58,342 nt of DNA, taken from Actinomycetales bacterium. GTDB lineage: Bacteria > Actinomycetota > Actinomycetes > Nanopelagicales > Nanopelagicaceae. Below the pieces are notes generated by a model, which was given only the letters and a program-made list of their open reading frames with translations, ran no database searches and was not told where the DNA came from. Location: contig JAGWYB010000003.1 in NCBI GenBank assembly GCA_018969585.1, forward strand, positions 1 through 58,342, given 5' to 3'. Of the stretch, positions 30,027 to 40,054 are shown in pieces (the first letter of the stretch is position 1; every line of letters begins with the position of its first letter). Both the position numbers and the translations under genes were made by a program.

Positions 30027-31457
30027 ATGTTTAAATCTTCATCTGAGTTGATTAGTTACATCAAAAAAGAGGGCGTAGCGCTTGTTGATGTTCGCTTCAT
30101 AGATTTACCAGGAATTCAACATCACTTTAATGTTCCTGCGCACGAAATGACAGAAGATGTATTCACAAATGGCTTCATGTTCGATGGGTCATCAATTCGT
30201 GGCTTCCAATCAATTCATGAATCCGATATGAAACTTCTACCTGCGGCGGAAACTGCATTCATTGATCCATTCCGAAAAGAGAAAACTCTCGTAGTTAATT
30301 TCTCTGTAGTTAATCCCGATGACAACTCACCTTATTCAAGAGATCCACGACAGGTGGTAAATAAAGCTGTCGAGTACATGCGTTCTACCGGAATCGCAGA
30401 CACGGCCTATTTCGCTCCTGAAGCAGAGTTCTATGTCTTCGATCGCGTCAGATATTTGACTGGTATGAATACAGGTTATTACGAAGTAGATTCATACGAA
30501 GGCGCGTGGAACACGGGAATCGTTGCTGATGCCGATGGAACACCAAATCGCGGTTATCGCACACGAATCAAAGGTGGATATTTCCCCGTATCTCCAACTG
30601 ATCAATTCGCAGATCTCAGAGACCAGATGGTCATGAATCTCGAGAAGGTTGGATTGTCAGTAGAGCGAGCCCACCACGAAGTAGGCACCGCCGGACAGAT
30701 GGAGGTCAACTATAGATTTAATGACATCCTTCATGCTGGCGATGATCTAATGAAATTTAAGTACATTGTTCGTAACACTGCATGGCAAGCAGGCAAAACA
30801 GTAACTTTCATGCCTAAGCCACTCTTTGGTGATAATGGTTCTGGAATGCACTGCCATCAATCACTTTGGAAAGATGGAAAACCACTCTTCTGGGGTGATG
30901 GCTACGCAAACCTTTCTGACGTTGCACGTTGGTACATCGGTGGACTTCTAAAGCATGCGCCATCGCTACTGGCCTTCACTAATCCGACCGTGAACTCTTA
31001 CAAACGTCTAGTTCCAGGTTATGAAGCTCCAGTGAATTTGGTTTACTCTGCACGAAATAGATCAGCTTGTATCCGTATTCCAATAACCGGATCCAGCCCG
31101 AAGGCAAAGCGAATCGAATTCCGTTGCCCAGATCCATCGTCTAATCCATATCTAGCATTCTCCGCGATCTTGATGGCAGGTCTAGATGGAATTACCAACA
31201 AGATCGAGCCGCCGGCTCCAGTTGATAAGGATCTTTATGAATTGCATGGCGATGAGGCCAAGTCGATCCCACAAGTTCCCGGTTCGCTAGATGCCGTAAT
31301 AGATAGTTTGGAAGCCGATCACGAATTCCTCACTAAGGGTGGCGTCTTCACTAAAGACTTAATCGAGACATGGATTAACTGGAAACGTCAATCAGAAATT
31401 GATTACGTTCGCCTAAGGCCGCACCCAGCTGAATTCGAACTCTATTTCGACATCTAA
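30027..31457 (+). CDS. glnA: Glutamine synthetase type I
   Basis: [31 protein letters not shown], adenylylation-site-like KDLYEL. Confidence 0.97.
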   Translation: MFKSSSELISYIKKEGVALVDVRFIDLPGIQHHFNVPAHEMTEDVFTNGFMFDGSSIRGFQSIHESDMKLLPAAETAFIDPFRKEKTLVVNFSVVNPDDNSPYSRDPRQVVNKAVEYMRSTGIADTAYFAPEAEFYVFDRVRYLTGMNTGYYEVDSYEGAWNTGIVADADGTPNRGYRTRIKGGYFPVSPTDQFADLRDQMVMNLEKVGLSVERAHHEVGTAGQMEVNYRFNDILHAGDDLMKFKYIVRNTAWQAGKTVTFMPKPLFGDNGSGMHCHQSLWKDGKPLFWGDGYANLSDVARWYIGGLLKHAPSLLAFTNPTVNSYKRLVPGYEAPVNLVYSARNRSACIRIPITGSSPKAKRIEFRCPDPSSNPYLAFSAILMAGLDGITNKIEPPAPVDKDLYELHGDEAKSIPQVPGSLDAVIDSLEADHEFLTKGGVFTKDLIETWINWKRQSEIDYVRLRPHPAEFELYFDI

Positions 31458-31458
31458 A

Positions 31459-32673
31459 TCAGCCAACATTACGCAACCGCGCCACAAGTGGCGGGTGGGT
31501 GTAATTGAAGGCGACGTATAGTGGATGTGGAGTCAAATTTGAAAGGCTGTCTGTAGATATCTTGGAGAGCGCCGAGCGCATCGGCGCTCTCTTGTAAGTT
31601 TCAGCGGCAAATGTGTCTGCGGCTAATTCATTTTTCCGAGATAACGAGTTATTTAATAGGCCAAGCAATATTTGGAGCGGCGTCAACAAGATAAAGAAAG
31701 TCAAGGCCGAGAGGTGGAAACTTGGGGTTTCGGCTCCGAGCGCAACTGATAATTCTTCATATTGCAAAGCCCAGCCAAATAAGGCAAATATGGCGAAGGT
31801 TTGAAAATTAGAAGCTATAAAAGATGCCAGCGTGTGACGCTTCTTGTAATGGCCGATTTCATGTGCGAGCACGGCGACGATTTCATCTTGAGTTAATTTC
31901 GAAATCAAAGTGTCAAATAGGACGATGGTTTTACTCTTACCTAGACCGCTAAAAAATGCGTTTGCCTTGGTAGAGCGTTTAGATCCATCCATCACATATA
32001 AATTCTTAAGAGAATATCCCTGGCTATCGCAATAGTTTGAGATAGCTGTCTTTAAGGCACCATTTGGTAGCGGAGTTAATTTATTAAAGAGAGGAAGAAT
32101 TAATTTGGTGCCAAACATGAACATGAATAGTGAGACCGCAGCAACCAAGAACCAGGCATAAATCCAAAAGCTCTCTTGGAATTCTTGGTAGAGCCAGATC
32201 ACTAGAGCCAATACTGGGCCCCCGATGACGAGGCTGACCAAAGTGCCTTTAATTGAGTCACTTATGAACAATTTTGGAGTGGTTTTATTAAATCCGTATC
32301 GCTTTTCTATTGAAAATGTGGAGTAAAGAGTGAAGGGAAGGGATATCCACCAAGAAATTACGGAGAGAAGCCCAATAAAAATTAGTGAAATTATCAACTC
32401 ATTATTTATCGAGTTCGATATAAATCTATCCAGTTCCGCAAACCACCCGAAAGTGAGAGCCAAGATCAAAAGTGAGAGTGAAAATGCTCCCGAAATTAGG
32501 CTTAACCGATTTCGCTCGGCGCCGTAACTAATAGATTTTTCCCGTCCTGACTTGTCGTATAAATCAGCGACCAAGGGATCAGGTTTTTTTAGCGCGCTTC
32601 CTTGATTCAACTGTTCAAGCGATGCTTCTAATATGAAGGCAGCAACCAAGATAAGTACGATAATTTCAATCAT
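31459..32673 (-). CDS. M48 family (Ste24-like) metallopeptidase
   Basis: LAHEIGHYKKRH, NELAADTFAAE, LYSTFSIEKRYGFNKTT, multiple TM. Confidence 0.9.
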   Translation of the reverse strand: MIEIIVLILVAAFILEASLEQLNQGSALKKPDPLVADLYDKSGREKSISYGAERNRLSLISGAFSLSLLILALTFGWFAELDRFISNSINNELIISLIFIGLLSVISWWISLPFTLYSTFSIEKRYGFNKTTPKLFISDSIKGTLVSLVIGGPVLALVIWLYQEFQESFWIYAWFLVAAVSLFMFMFGTKLILPLFNKLTPLPNGALKTAISNYCDSQGYSLKNLYVMDGSKRSTKANAFFSGLGKSKTIVLFDTLISKLTQDEIVAVLAHEIGHYKKRHTLASFIASNFQTFAIFALFGWALQYEELSVALGAETPSFHLSALTFFILLTPLQILLGLLNNSLSRKNELAADTFAAETYKRAPMRSALSKISTDSLSNLTPHPLYVAFNYTHPPLVARLRNVG

Positions 32674-33596
32674 GCTTCCCGTCTCCTTTTACTTTCGCTA
32701 GTTACGACAACCAACACTCCTAGGATAATAATGATGCCTCCAATTGCGTAATTGAAGGTAATTATCTCTTCTAGAAATAGAACACCTAACAACACAGCAA
32801 TCACTGGATTTACGTAAGCATAGGTGGCCACGAGCGAGACTGGAGCGTTGACTACGAGCCAGAGGTAAGCGGTAAAGGCGATAATCGAGCCAACAATTAC
32901 TAGATAGGCAAACCAGAACCAAGATTCAAATGAACTTTCCGAAAATTCGGAAAATCTCTCACCGTATATATAGCCCGCTAAAAGTAGAGCGATTCCAGCT
33001 GCTGTCATTTCAATTGCAGTAAAGAGAAGTAGATTCTTTGGCAATTGAAGTTTGGGGGCTATAAATGTAGAAAACGCCCAGATAAAGTTTCCGATAACAA
33101 CCAGAAACATATAGAAGATAACTTCGTCAGAATTTGAGCTACTAATGGGTTTAATGCCACCCGGCTGAACAAGAATGATGACCCCAAGAAAACCAACTAA
33201 CGTCCCAATCCAAGTCGAACCAGGAATTCTTTCTCGACTTAGCGTTCGAAAAAGAACTACCCACAAAGGCAGTGCTGCGATTATCAAGGAAGCCACACCC
33301 GTTGGGATGTGTTTCTCAGCGATTGCCACCGTCCCGATTCCCAGTGCCAAAGCTCCGATACCGAGTGAAGATGCTGTTAGATATTCACGTCGTGGTATCC
33401 GAAATATATTTCGGCCATGAGAAATTAGTAGATAGAGAAATATTAAAACTGAGGCCGTAAGAAATCGGACGCCCATGGAAAGTAAAGGTGGCATCGTCTC
33501 GACGACCTTGGCGATACCGAAATAGGTCGATCCCCAGACGACGTATACCGTCCAGAGCGAGAGCCAGGTCCTGGTTCTCAAACTCATCCGGCTCAC
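32670..33596 (-). CDS. EamA/DMT superfamily transporter
   Basis: 10-TM pattern with two EamA repeats; WGSTYFGIAKVVETMPP; GTG start. Confidence 0.9.
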   Translation of the reverse strand: MSRMSLRTRTWLSLWTVYVVWGSTYFGIAKVVETMPPLLSMGVRFLTASVLIFLYLLISHGRNIFRIPRREYLTASSLGIGALALGIGTVAIAEKHIPTGVASLIIAALPLWVVLFRTLSRERIPGSTWIGTLVGFLGVIILVQPGGIKPISSSNSDEVIFYMFLVVIGNFIWAFSTFIAPKLQLPKNLLLFTAIEMTAAGIALLLAGYIYGERFSEFSESSFESWFWFAYLVIVGSIIAFTAYLWLVVNAPVSLVATYAYVNPVIAVLLGVLFLEEIITFNYAIGGIIIILGVLVVVTSESKRRREA

Positions 33597-33640
33597 GCCT
33601 TAAATCTAGGGGGAAACACGAAGGTGTTTTCGCGATATCT

Positions 33641-33669
33641 TTGCAGATGCAAACGATTTGCAATAAGAT
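33641..33669 (+). promoter_or_regulatory. Candidate promoter of NiCoT gene with Nur-like box in the spacer
   Basis: TTGCAG-N17-TAAGAT followed by 6 nt then ATG 33676; ATGCAA-N5-TTGCAA at 33647-33663. Confidence 0.65.
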
Positions 33670-33675
33670 CGGTAT

Positions 33676-34821
33676 ATGGATTCCAAGATGAGCCTCAGGC
33701 AACACCTCAAATTCAGCCGAGAGGAAATACCTTCGCTGATTGGAATTTTCGGAACAGTGATTGCGCTGCACGTAATTGGTTGGGGACTCTTCTTCTATTA
33801 CAACTCAAATCCGGAATATCACGCACTTACTAATTCCACCGGAGTATTGGTTTACGCCGGCGCTGGTGCACTCGCCTACTCGTTTGGCTTGCGCCATGCC
33901 TTCGATGCCGATCACATCGCGGCGATAGATGACACCACTCGCCTCATGTTGGCGAAAGGGAAAAATCCCCTCGGAGTTGGTCTCTATTTTTCACTTGGTC
34001 ACTCAACAGTTGTGCTCGCCCTTTCAATCGGCGTTGCATTTGCAGCTCAAAAGGCAGTGCAATTTCAAGAAGGTTTTGCGGAAACGGGCGGAATTATTGG
34101 AACATCTGTCTCCGGTTTCTTCCTTTATTTAATTGGAATATTAAATCTCATCATTCTTGTGGGAATAATTGATGTTTGGCGGAAAGCTAAATCTGGAAAA
34201 TTTGCTCATGATCATCTCGAAGATTTACTAAACGATCGAGGGTTAATGCGCCGAATATTTCGCGGTAAATTTAAGAAAGGTTTTGATAACTCTCGACAAA
34301 TCTACCCAGTAGGAGTCCTATTCGGCCTGGGTTTTGATACCGCAACTGAAGTTGCGATTTTAGGCTTATCAGCGACAGCGGCAATTGGAACTATTGGCGG
34401 GGTCTTGCCTCCGTTAGCAATAATTGCACTTCCTATTATTTTTGCGGCTGGAATGTCGCTTATGGACGCTTTGGATGGCGTATTTATGACAAAGGCATAC
34501 GGCTGGGCATTTACCTCTCCATTGCGAAAGATTTACTACAACTTAACAACAACGTCTATTTCAATTTTTGTGGCTTTAGTTATTGGCACCATACAAATTA
34601 TCAATGTTCTCGCCGCAAAAACTGATATTGAGACTCTGCCGGGCTTTAAACAGATTGCTGAGATTGATTTGGGCGGAATTGGCTTTTTTATCGTTGCTAG
34701 TTTTGTTGCGGCCTGGCTTCTCTCCGTTGCAATCTGGAAACTAGGCAAATTCGAAGAACGTTTCCCCTCTGGAATAGCTGAGACTGAACATCAACATTCA
34801 GAGTTGAAAATCAAAGATTAA
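33676..34821 (+). CDS. HoxN/NixA (NiCoT) family nickel/cobalt transporter
   Basis: RHAFDADHIAAIDDTTR HX4DH signature, LGHSTVV, LFGLGFDTATEVAIL. Confidence 0.95.
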   Translation: MDSKMSLRQHLKFSREEIPSLIGIFGTVIALHVIGWGLFFYYNSNPEYHALTNSTGVLVYAGAGALAYSFGLRHAFDADHIAAIDDTTRLMLAKGKNPLGVGLYFSLGHSTVVLALSIGVAFAAQKAVQFQEGFAETGGIIGTSVSGFFLYLIGILNLIILVGIIDVWRKAKSGKFAHDHLEDLLNDRGLMRRIFRGKFKKGFDNSRQIYPVGVLFGLGFDTATEVAILGLSATAAIGTIGGVLPPLAIIALPIIFAAGMSLMDALDGVFMTKAYGWAFTSPLRKIYYNLTTTSISIFVALVIGTIQIINVLAAKTDIETLPGFKQIAEIDLGGIGFFIVASFVAAWLLSVAIWKLGKFEERFPSGIAETEHQHSELKIKD

Positions 34822-34824
34822 AAA

Positions 34825-35655
34825 TCAATCAAGAAAGAAATCGAGCAAAAAGTCTTTCGTCCCAGGAACCACTGCATATTTATCAAGATCAGTGATACCT
34901 ATCGAAGCTAAAACTTCGTCATCCACAAAGAAGTTCCCGGTGCATTCAGCGCTTGGGCGCTTCAATATTTCATAGGCAGCATCTGCCAAAATTTCGGGCT
35001 TTCGGCAAGCTGCCGTATCTATACCCGGAATCATTTGGAGCGCTGCGGTATCAATCGCGGTACGCGGCCAAAGTGCATTAATTGCGATTCCATCCCGCCT
35101 AAATTCTTCGGACATGCCAAGCACGCACATACTCATGCCGTACTTGGCCATGGTGTATGCAACATGGTTCTTAAACCATTTCGCTTTCATGGAAAGCGGT
35201 GGCGAGAGCGTCAAAATATGCGGATTTCGCCCAGCTTTTGCCGAATCCTTTAAATGTGGGATTGCTGCTTGAGAGGTCAAAAATGTGCCTCGGACATTTA
35301 CATCAAACATCAGATCAAATCGTTTTGCAGGGGTGGCTAGCGTCGGCGTTAGATTTATCGCACTTGCGTTATTGATCAAGATATCTAATCCACCAAATTC
35401 TGAAACCGTTTTATCTATAGCTTGAGCGATCTGCTCTTCATCTCGAATATCGCATTGAATAGGAAGCGCTGTCCCGCCAGCAGAATTAATCTCTTCTGCG
35501 GCGGTAAAGATTGTTCCAGGTAATTTTGGATGAGGATCAGCGGTTTTGGCTGCAATAGCAACCTTGGCGCCATCAGCAGCGGCGCGAAGCGCTATTGCAA
35601 GTCCGATGCCACGCGATCCGCCGGTTATAAAAATTCGCTTATCTTTAAGTGACAT
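34825..35655 (-). CDS. Short-chain dehydrogenase/reductase
   Basis: FITGGSRGIGLAIAL, NNASAINL, YTMAKYGMS. Confidence 0.93.
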   Translation of the reverse strand: MSLKDKRIFITGGSRGIGLAIALRAAADGAKVAIAAKTADPHPKLPGTIFTAAEEINSAGGTALPIQCDIRDEEQIAQAIDKTVSEFGGLDILINNASAINLTPTLATPAKRFDLMFDVNVRGTFLTSQAAIPHLKDSAKAGRNPHILTLSPPLSMKAKWFKNHVAYTMAKYGMSMCVLGMSEEFRRDGIAINALWPRTAIDTAALQMIPGIDTAACRKPEILADAAYEILKRPSAECTGNFFVDDEVLASIGITDLDKYAVVPGTKDFLLDFFLD

Positions 35656-36398
35656 TATTTACCTCGTTTCGCTAGAAAGGCCATAAATGCCTCTCTTGCC
35701 TCATCGGATTGAAGAGCCATTTGAAATAATTCGCCTTCCGCTCGCATGACGGCAGCAACTTTTTCGTGAAGTTCACTCTTAAGTAACGCCTTTGTTTGAA
35801 TGACCGCATTGGGCGGCTGTTCGGCAACCTTGTTGGCAAAAGTCATTGCAATTTCAAGTGGTGATTCAGAAATTTCAGCAACGAGGCCAAATGATTTAGC
35901 TACGTTGGCATCGAACGGTTCGCCACTTAGAAATACCTGGCTAGCAATCTGATGGCCCACGAGCCTTGGAAAAAGTAACGAAGAGCCCGCTTCTGGCACC
36001 AATCCCAAACTTACAAACGGCATGGAGAAGCGTGAATTTGGATGGGCGGTTACGTAATCACAGTGAAATAACATCGTTGTACCGATTCCAACGGCGTTCC
36101 CAGTAACAGCTGCAATTAGCGGTTTAGCGAAATTATGAACCGCTTCAAGAAAATTCATCACCGGAGATCCTGGTTCAATCGGTGGCTCATTGAGAAAATC
36201 GAATAGGTCATTCCCAGCGGTGAAGTGGCCTGATGTTGTTGTAATGACCACAGCTCTAATTCCGAAATCGCCATGAGCTTCATTTATCGCATTTGCTAAA
36301 TCTTGATACATATCACGCGTAAGTGCGTTCTGCTTTTCGGGTCGATTTAATTTAAGAATGAGGATTGCGCCCTGCAATTCACGCTCAATCAAACTCAT
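35655..36398 (-). CDS. Enoyl-CoA hydratase/isomerase family
   Basis: FTAGNDLFDF and GNAVGIGTTMLFHCDYV crotonase motifs. Confidence 0.9.
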   Translation of the reverse strand: MSLIERELQGAILILKLNRPEKQNALTRDMYQDLANAINEAHGDFGIRAVVITTTSGHFTAGNDLFDFLNEPPIEPGSPVMNFLEAVHNFAKPLIAAVTGNAVGIGTTMLFHCDYVTAHPNSRFSMPFVSLGLVPEAGSSLLFPRLVGHQIASQVFLSGEPFDANVAKSFGLVAEISESPLEIAMTFANKVAEQPPNAVIQTKALLKSELHEKVAAVMRAEGELFQMALQSDEAREAFMAFLAKRGK

Positions 36399-36422
36399 CT
36401 CATAATCCTACAGATGCAAGCA

Positions 36423-36448
36423 AGCGCCCCTCCGCAATCAGGGGCGCT
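36423..36448 (-). terminator. Stem-loop downstream of ino1 (9-bp perfect GC-rich stem, 8-nt loop, no clear U-tract)
   Basis: AGCGCCCCT-CCGCAATC-AGGGGCGCT. Confidence 0.55.
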
Positions 36449-36459
36449 GCTACTTACTC

Positions 36460-37545
36460 TTAGCTATCGCGCTTTCCGCTGATAAATTCTTTAGTGCGGA
36501 TTAAGGCCTCTTCATCTGTGTATTGCTCTGGTGGAGATTTCATGAAGTAACTCGATGGTGAGAGCAATGGCCCCCCGATTTTGCGATCTAGCGCCAACTT
36601 GGCACAACGGACCGCATCAATAATTACGCCTGCCGAGTTTGGTGAATCCCAAACCTCTAGCTTGTATTCAATATTTAGCGGCACATCGCCAAAAGCTCGA
36701 CCCTCAAGACGAACAAAGGCCCACTTGCGATCGTCCAACCAACGGACGTAGTCAGATGGTCCGATGTGAACATTGCCGGCGCCCATATCGTAATCGAGTT
36801 GAGAAGTAACCGATTGGGTCTTGGAAATCTTCTTTGATTCTAAGCGATCACGCTCCAACATATTCTTGAAGTCCATATTTCCACCGACATTTAATTGATA
36901 AGTTCGATCAACTTTTACGCCTCGATCTTGGAACAATTTCGCCAGAATTCTATGGGTGATTGTTGCTCCAACTTGAGACTTAATATCATCGCCAACAATT
37001 GGAATACCGGCTTTCTTGAACTTATCAGCCCATTCCGGTGTTGACGCAATAAATACTGGGAGTGCATTTACGAAAGCGCAGCCGGCATCCAGTGCGCATT
37101 GGGCATAAAACTTCGTAGCCTCTTCCGAGCCGACCGGTAGATAACAGACCAAGACATCAACTTTTGCCGCTTTCAATTCTGCGACAACATCAACTGGGGT
37201 TGCTTTCGATTCGGTAATTGTCTCGCGATAGTAGCGACCGAGACCATCATGGGTCGGACCGCGAAGAACAGTAACGCCGCTCTTTGGAACATCAGCAAAT
37301 TTAATGGTGTTGTTCTCACTAGCCCACATCGCATCAACTAGGTCTTTACCGACCTTCTTGTCGTCAACGTCAAACGCTGCAACGAATTTAACGTCACGAA
37401 CGTGATAGCCGCCGACTACAACGTTCATCAACCCGGGTATCTCTTCGTTTTCGGGCGCGTTCTTGTAGTACTCGACTCCCTGAACCAGTGAATTGGAGCA
37501 GTTGCCGACACCGACAATTGCGACACGGATTTCTTTATTTGACAC
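36460..37545 (-). CDS. ino1: myo-Inositol-1-phosphate synthase
   Basis: [50 protein letters not shown] 37545 overlaps padR stop. Confidence 0.95.
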   Translation of the reverse strand: MSNKEIRVAIVGVGNCSNSLVQGVEYYKNAPENEEIPGLMNVVVGGYHVRDVKFVAAFDVDDKKVGKDLVDAMWASENNTIKFADVPKSGVTVLRGPTHDGLGRYYRETITESKATPVDVVAELKAAKVDVLVCYLPVGSEEATKFYAQCALDAGCAFVNALPVFIASTPEWADKFKKAGIPIVGDDIKSQVGATITHRILAKLFQDRGVKVDRTYQLNVGGNMDFKNMLERDRLESKKISKTQSVTSQLDYDMGAGNVHIGPSDYVRWLDDRKWAFVRLEGRAFGDVPLNIEYKLEVWDSPNSAGVIIDAVRCAKLALDRKIGGPLLSPSSYFMKSPPEQYTDEEALIRTKEFISGKRDS

Positions 37546-38084
37546 TAGGACTTCCTTTCCGAATTGATCATTTCTTCGAGCCAAGCGATCTCTCGCTCCG
37601 CTGTCTCTAAGGAATGGCGGCGCCATTCCACTAGGTACTTATCGAGACCAACTGCAGAGCGATCTAAATCCGCTCGGAGTATGTCGGCTCGCTCTTGAAG
37701 TCGGCGTAGCCGCCCTTCAAGAATTCTTAATCGATTTCTCTTTGATGTAGGACTAAAAAATGCAACATGAACCTCAAAATTGTCATCTTCCCAAGCGGAC
37801 GGTGAAACTTGTTCGGTCAATTGATCGAAACGTTCGCGTCCTTTTCTAGTGATTGAATAAACGAGACGAGTGCGCTTAGAACGTCCACCTTTAGGAACTT
37901 CTTCTTGTTCAACCAGACCAACTTCAGTCATGCGGCGAAGCTGCGGATAGAGAACTGAGAATGAAAGAGCGCGGAATGGTCCAAAAATAGTTCGAAGTCG
38001 CTTTCGAAGCTCGTAACCATGTAACGGGTCCTGTGAGAGCAGGCCAAGTAAGGCAAACTCCAGTGACTCCGAGCGGGATCGCAT
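37545..38084 (-). CDS. PadR family transcriptional regulator
   Basis: [21 protein letters not shown] and [13 protein letters not shown] winged-helix sequence. Confidence 0.92.
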   Translation of the reverse strand: MRSRSESLEFALLGLLSQDPLHGYELRKRLRTIFGPFRALSFSVLYPQLRRMTEVGLVEQEEVPKGGRSKRTRLVYSITRKGRERFDQLTEQVSPSAWEDDNFEVHVAFFSPTSKRNRLRILEGRLRRLQERADILRADLDRSAVGLDKYLVEWRRHSLETAEREIAWLEEMINSERKS

Positions 38085-38105
38085 GCCTCTCCTAATTCAA
38101 CCTTT

Positions 38106-38126
38106 TATATCGATTCGATATATCGA
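38106..38126. promoter_or_regulatory. Overlapping palindromes upstream of padR, candidate PadR operator
   Basis: TATATCGA-T-TCGATATA (17 bp) overlapping TCGATATATCGA (12 bp), about 20-40 bp upstream of the padR start. Confidence 0.55.
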
Positions 38127-38261
38127 GTGGATATTAGTCGTAATTTCCCAGTATTTCTTCCAATCTCCCCTAAGAATCTCCGGCGATGAATGTGGTTTTT
38201 TGCCCGATTTGGTGTTTAATTGCGCCGATTCGGGCAGAAACAGGCGGATTGCGAGGTTGAG

Positions 38262-39026
38262 ATGAGTTTATTAGCTGCTGAACGACGGCTGGAACTCATT
38301 GCGCTCGCTAAAGAGGCTGGAAAGGTCGATGCCCTAAATGCGGCAGAGCGCTTCGGCGTTGCCGTTGAGACCATTCGCCGAGATCTCGATCTGCTGCAGC
38401 GGCAAGGAATCATGCGAAGGGTCCATGGTGGCGGAATCCTTATTGATCGCATTCAATCTGAACTTTCGGTGGAAGTTCGAAGAAGTCAAAACCACCAGAT
38501 TAAACAGCGAATCGCTGAGGTTGCGTCCAATTACATTCCTAAATCAGGAACCATAATTGTCGACGCAGGTACAACCACAGAACTTCTTGCTCCATATCTA
38601 CGGAATAAATCGAGTCTTACAGTCGTAACAAATAGCCTAAATCTCTCAATTGCTATTGGCGAGAGTGAAACAAATGTTGTTCTGCTTGGCGGAAGAATTC
38701 GCCCGGTAACGCTAAGTGCAGTTGGTACTCATGCTTTAAATATGGTTTCGAGCTTGCATGCTTCAGTCTGTTTTATCGGTACAAACGGAATTGATTCGCA
38801 GGTTGGATTTACTACTCCAGATATAGATGAAGCGGAAGTTAAGCGAGTCATGATTCAGAATTCGCAAGAATCTATAGTCATGGCTGACCATACAAAATTC
38901 TCACAGATATACACATCGAGTTTTGCTTCGAATGTAGAAGTTGATCGAATAATCACTGATGTGGGCGCTCCTCTCGACCAAATTGAGACCCTACGTGGCG
39001 CCGAAATCGAAGTGGTTCTAGCATGA
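38262..39026 (+). CDS. DeoR family transcriptional regulator
   Basis: AAERFGVAVETIRRDLDLLQRQGIMRRVHGG; C-terminal sugar-phosphate sensor; ATG 38262. Confidence 0.93.
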   Translation: MSLLAAERRLELIALAKEAGKVDALNAAERFGVAVETIRRDLDLLQRQGIMRRVHGGGILIDRIQSELSVEVRRSQNHQIKQRIAEVASNYIPKSGTIIVDAGTTTELLAPYLRNKSSLTVVTNSLNLSIAIGESETNVVLLGGRIRPVTLSAVGTHALNMVSSLHASVCFIGTNGIDSQVGFTTPDIDEAEVKRVMIQNSQESIVMADHTKFSQIYTSSFASNVEVDRIITDVGAPLDQIETLRGAEIEVVLA

Positions 39027-39970
39027 TTACAACTCTTACGCCCAGCCCCTCTCTAGATTTAGAGTATCAACTAGCTAGTTTGCAAATAGGAGCGGTGAAT
39101 CGAGCCAGTTATTTCGGGCAGCGTGCCGGCGGCAAAGGTGTGAACGTCTCTCGTGTGCTAGTTCGAATGGGAGTAGCAACAAACGCTTTAGTGCCTCTTA
39201 ATGAATCAGAGAGCGGCACCTTTTTGGCTAGTGCCGCTATCGACAATATACCTATCAAACCTATCGAAATTGAATCAGGCGTTCGTTTTAATGTGACTCT
39301 ATTGCATGATCAGAAGACCACAAAGATAAATGCAGCGACTAAAGCTTGGTCAAAGAAGGAATCAAAGAAAATTTCAGATGCCTTTCATGCTCAGGCTAGA
39401 AAGAGCGATTTCGCTGTAATCGGTGGTTCACTTCCTGAATCAACTCCGATTCATTGGTTAGCAGACTTAGTAAAAGAAAATAATAAGCGGACTCGTATAG
39501 TCGTAGATTCGAGTGGGCCGGCGCTAAAAGAAGTACTGGCAGCATCTCCTTACCTCATCAAACCAAACCGTGATGAGGCAGAAGAATTATTGAACTCTCC
39601 AATCAGAGATTTAGCAGATGCCAAGATCGCAGCTCAAGAATTGAGAAGGTTGGGACCTGAAACCATTCTCTTGAGCCTAGGAAGCTCTGGAAGTATCTAC
39701 TGTTCTAGTGATTCCTTGATTCATATCTTGCCGGCTGAACTCAATGTACAAAACACTGTGGGCGCGGGTGATGCTTTGTTGGCAGGCTTTATCGGCTCAT
39801 TCGATAAAGGCCTTGAGTTTGCGCTTGCTTGTGGAACTGCCTGGGCAGAAGCAATTATCTCCAACCACGGACTACATCTCGATGTATCGGTCCAAGAATC
39901 AACCGTCAAGAGAATCATTTCCAACGGAAGAATTAAGAATTTACTTCAAGCAGAAAGCTCTCGCGTATGA
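39023..39970 (+). CDS. PfkB-family 1-phosphofructokinase/tagatose-6-phosphate kinase-like
   Basis: TPSPSLDLEYQL, GGKGVNVSRVL, NTVGAGDALLAGF; ATGA overlap with deoR. Confidence 0.92.
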   Translation: MITTLTPSPSLDLEYQLASLQIGAVNRASYFGQRAGGKGVNVSRVLVRMGVATNALVPLNESESGTFLASAAIDNIPIKPIEIESGVRFNVTLLHDQKTTKINAATKAWSKKESKKISDAFHAQARKSDFAVIGGSLPESTPIHWLADLVKENNKRTRIVVDSSGPALKEVLAASPYLIKPNRDEAEELLNSPIRDLADAKIAAQELRRLGPETILLSLGSSGSIYCSSDSLIHILPAELNVQNTVGAGDALLAGFIGSFDKGLEFALACGTAWAEAIISNHGLHLDVSVQESTVKRIISNGRIKNLLQAESSRV

Positions 39971-39982
39971 GCCAAAAACAGA

Positions 39983-40028
39983 ATTCATATTCCTTAATTG
40001 GGGATATGAATACGGGAAATTCCCGTAT
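39983..40028 (+). promoter_or_regulatory. Two abutting inverted repeats in the PfkB-EIIC intergenic region
   Basis: TTCATATTCC-loop-GGGGATATGAA (39984-40010) and ATACGGGAA-A-TTCCCGTAT (40010-40028). Confidence 0.6.
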
Positions 40029-40054
40029 CTCTTTTCGAAAAGGGAGGAAACTGC

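Noticed and set aside
31465-31480. ATTACGCAAC shared with the rnd-downstream hairpin
   Set aside because: Ten-base match inside the M48 coding sequence, likely coincidence; not a repeat family
33385-33771. 128-aa bottom-strand ORF spanning the EamA and NiCoT starts
   Set aside because: Out-of-frame overlap with two strong CDS and covers their divergent promoters
38201-38236. TGCCCGA...TCGGGCA inverted repeat upstream of deoR
   Set aside because: Only 7-bp arms with a 22-nt gap; too weak to claim as an operator without conservation data
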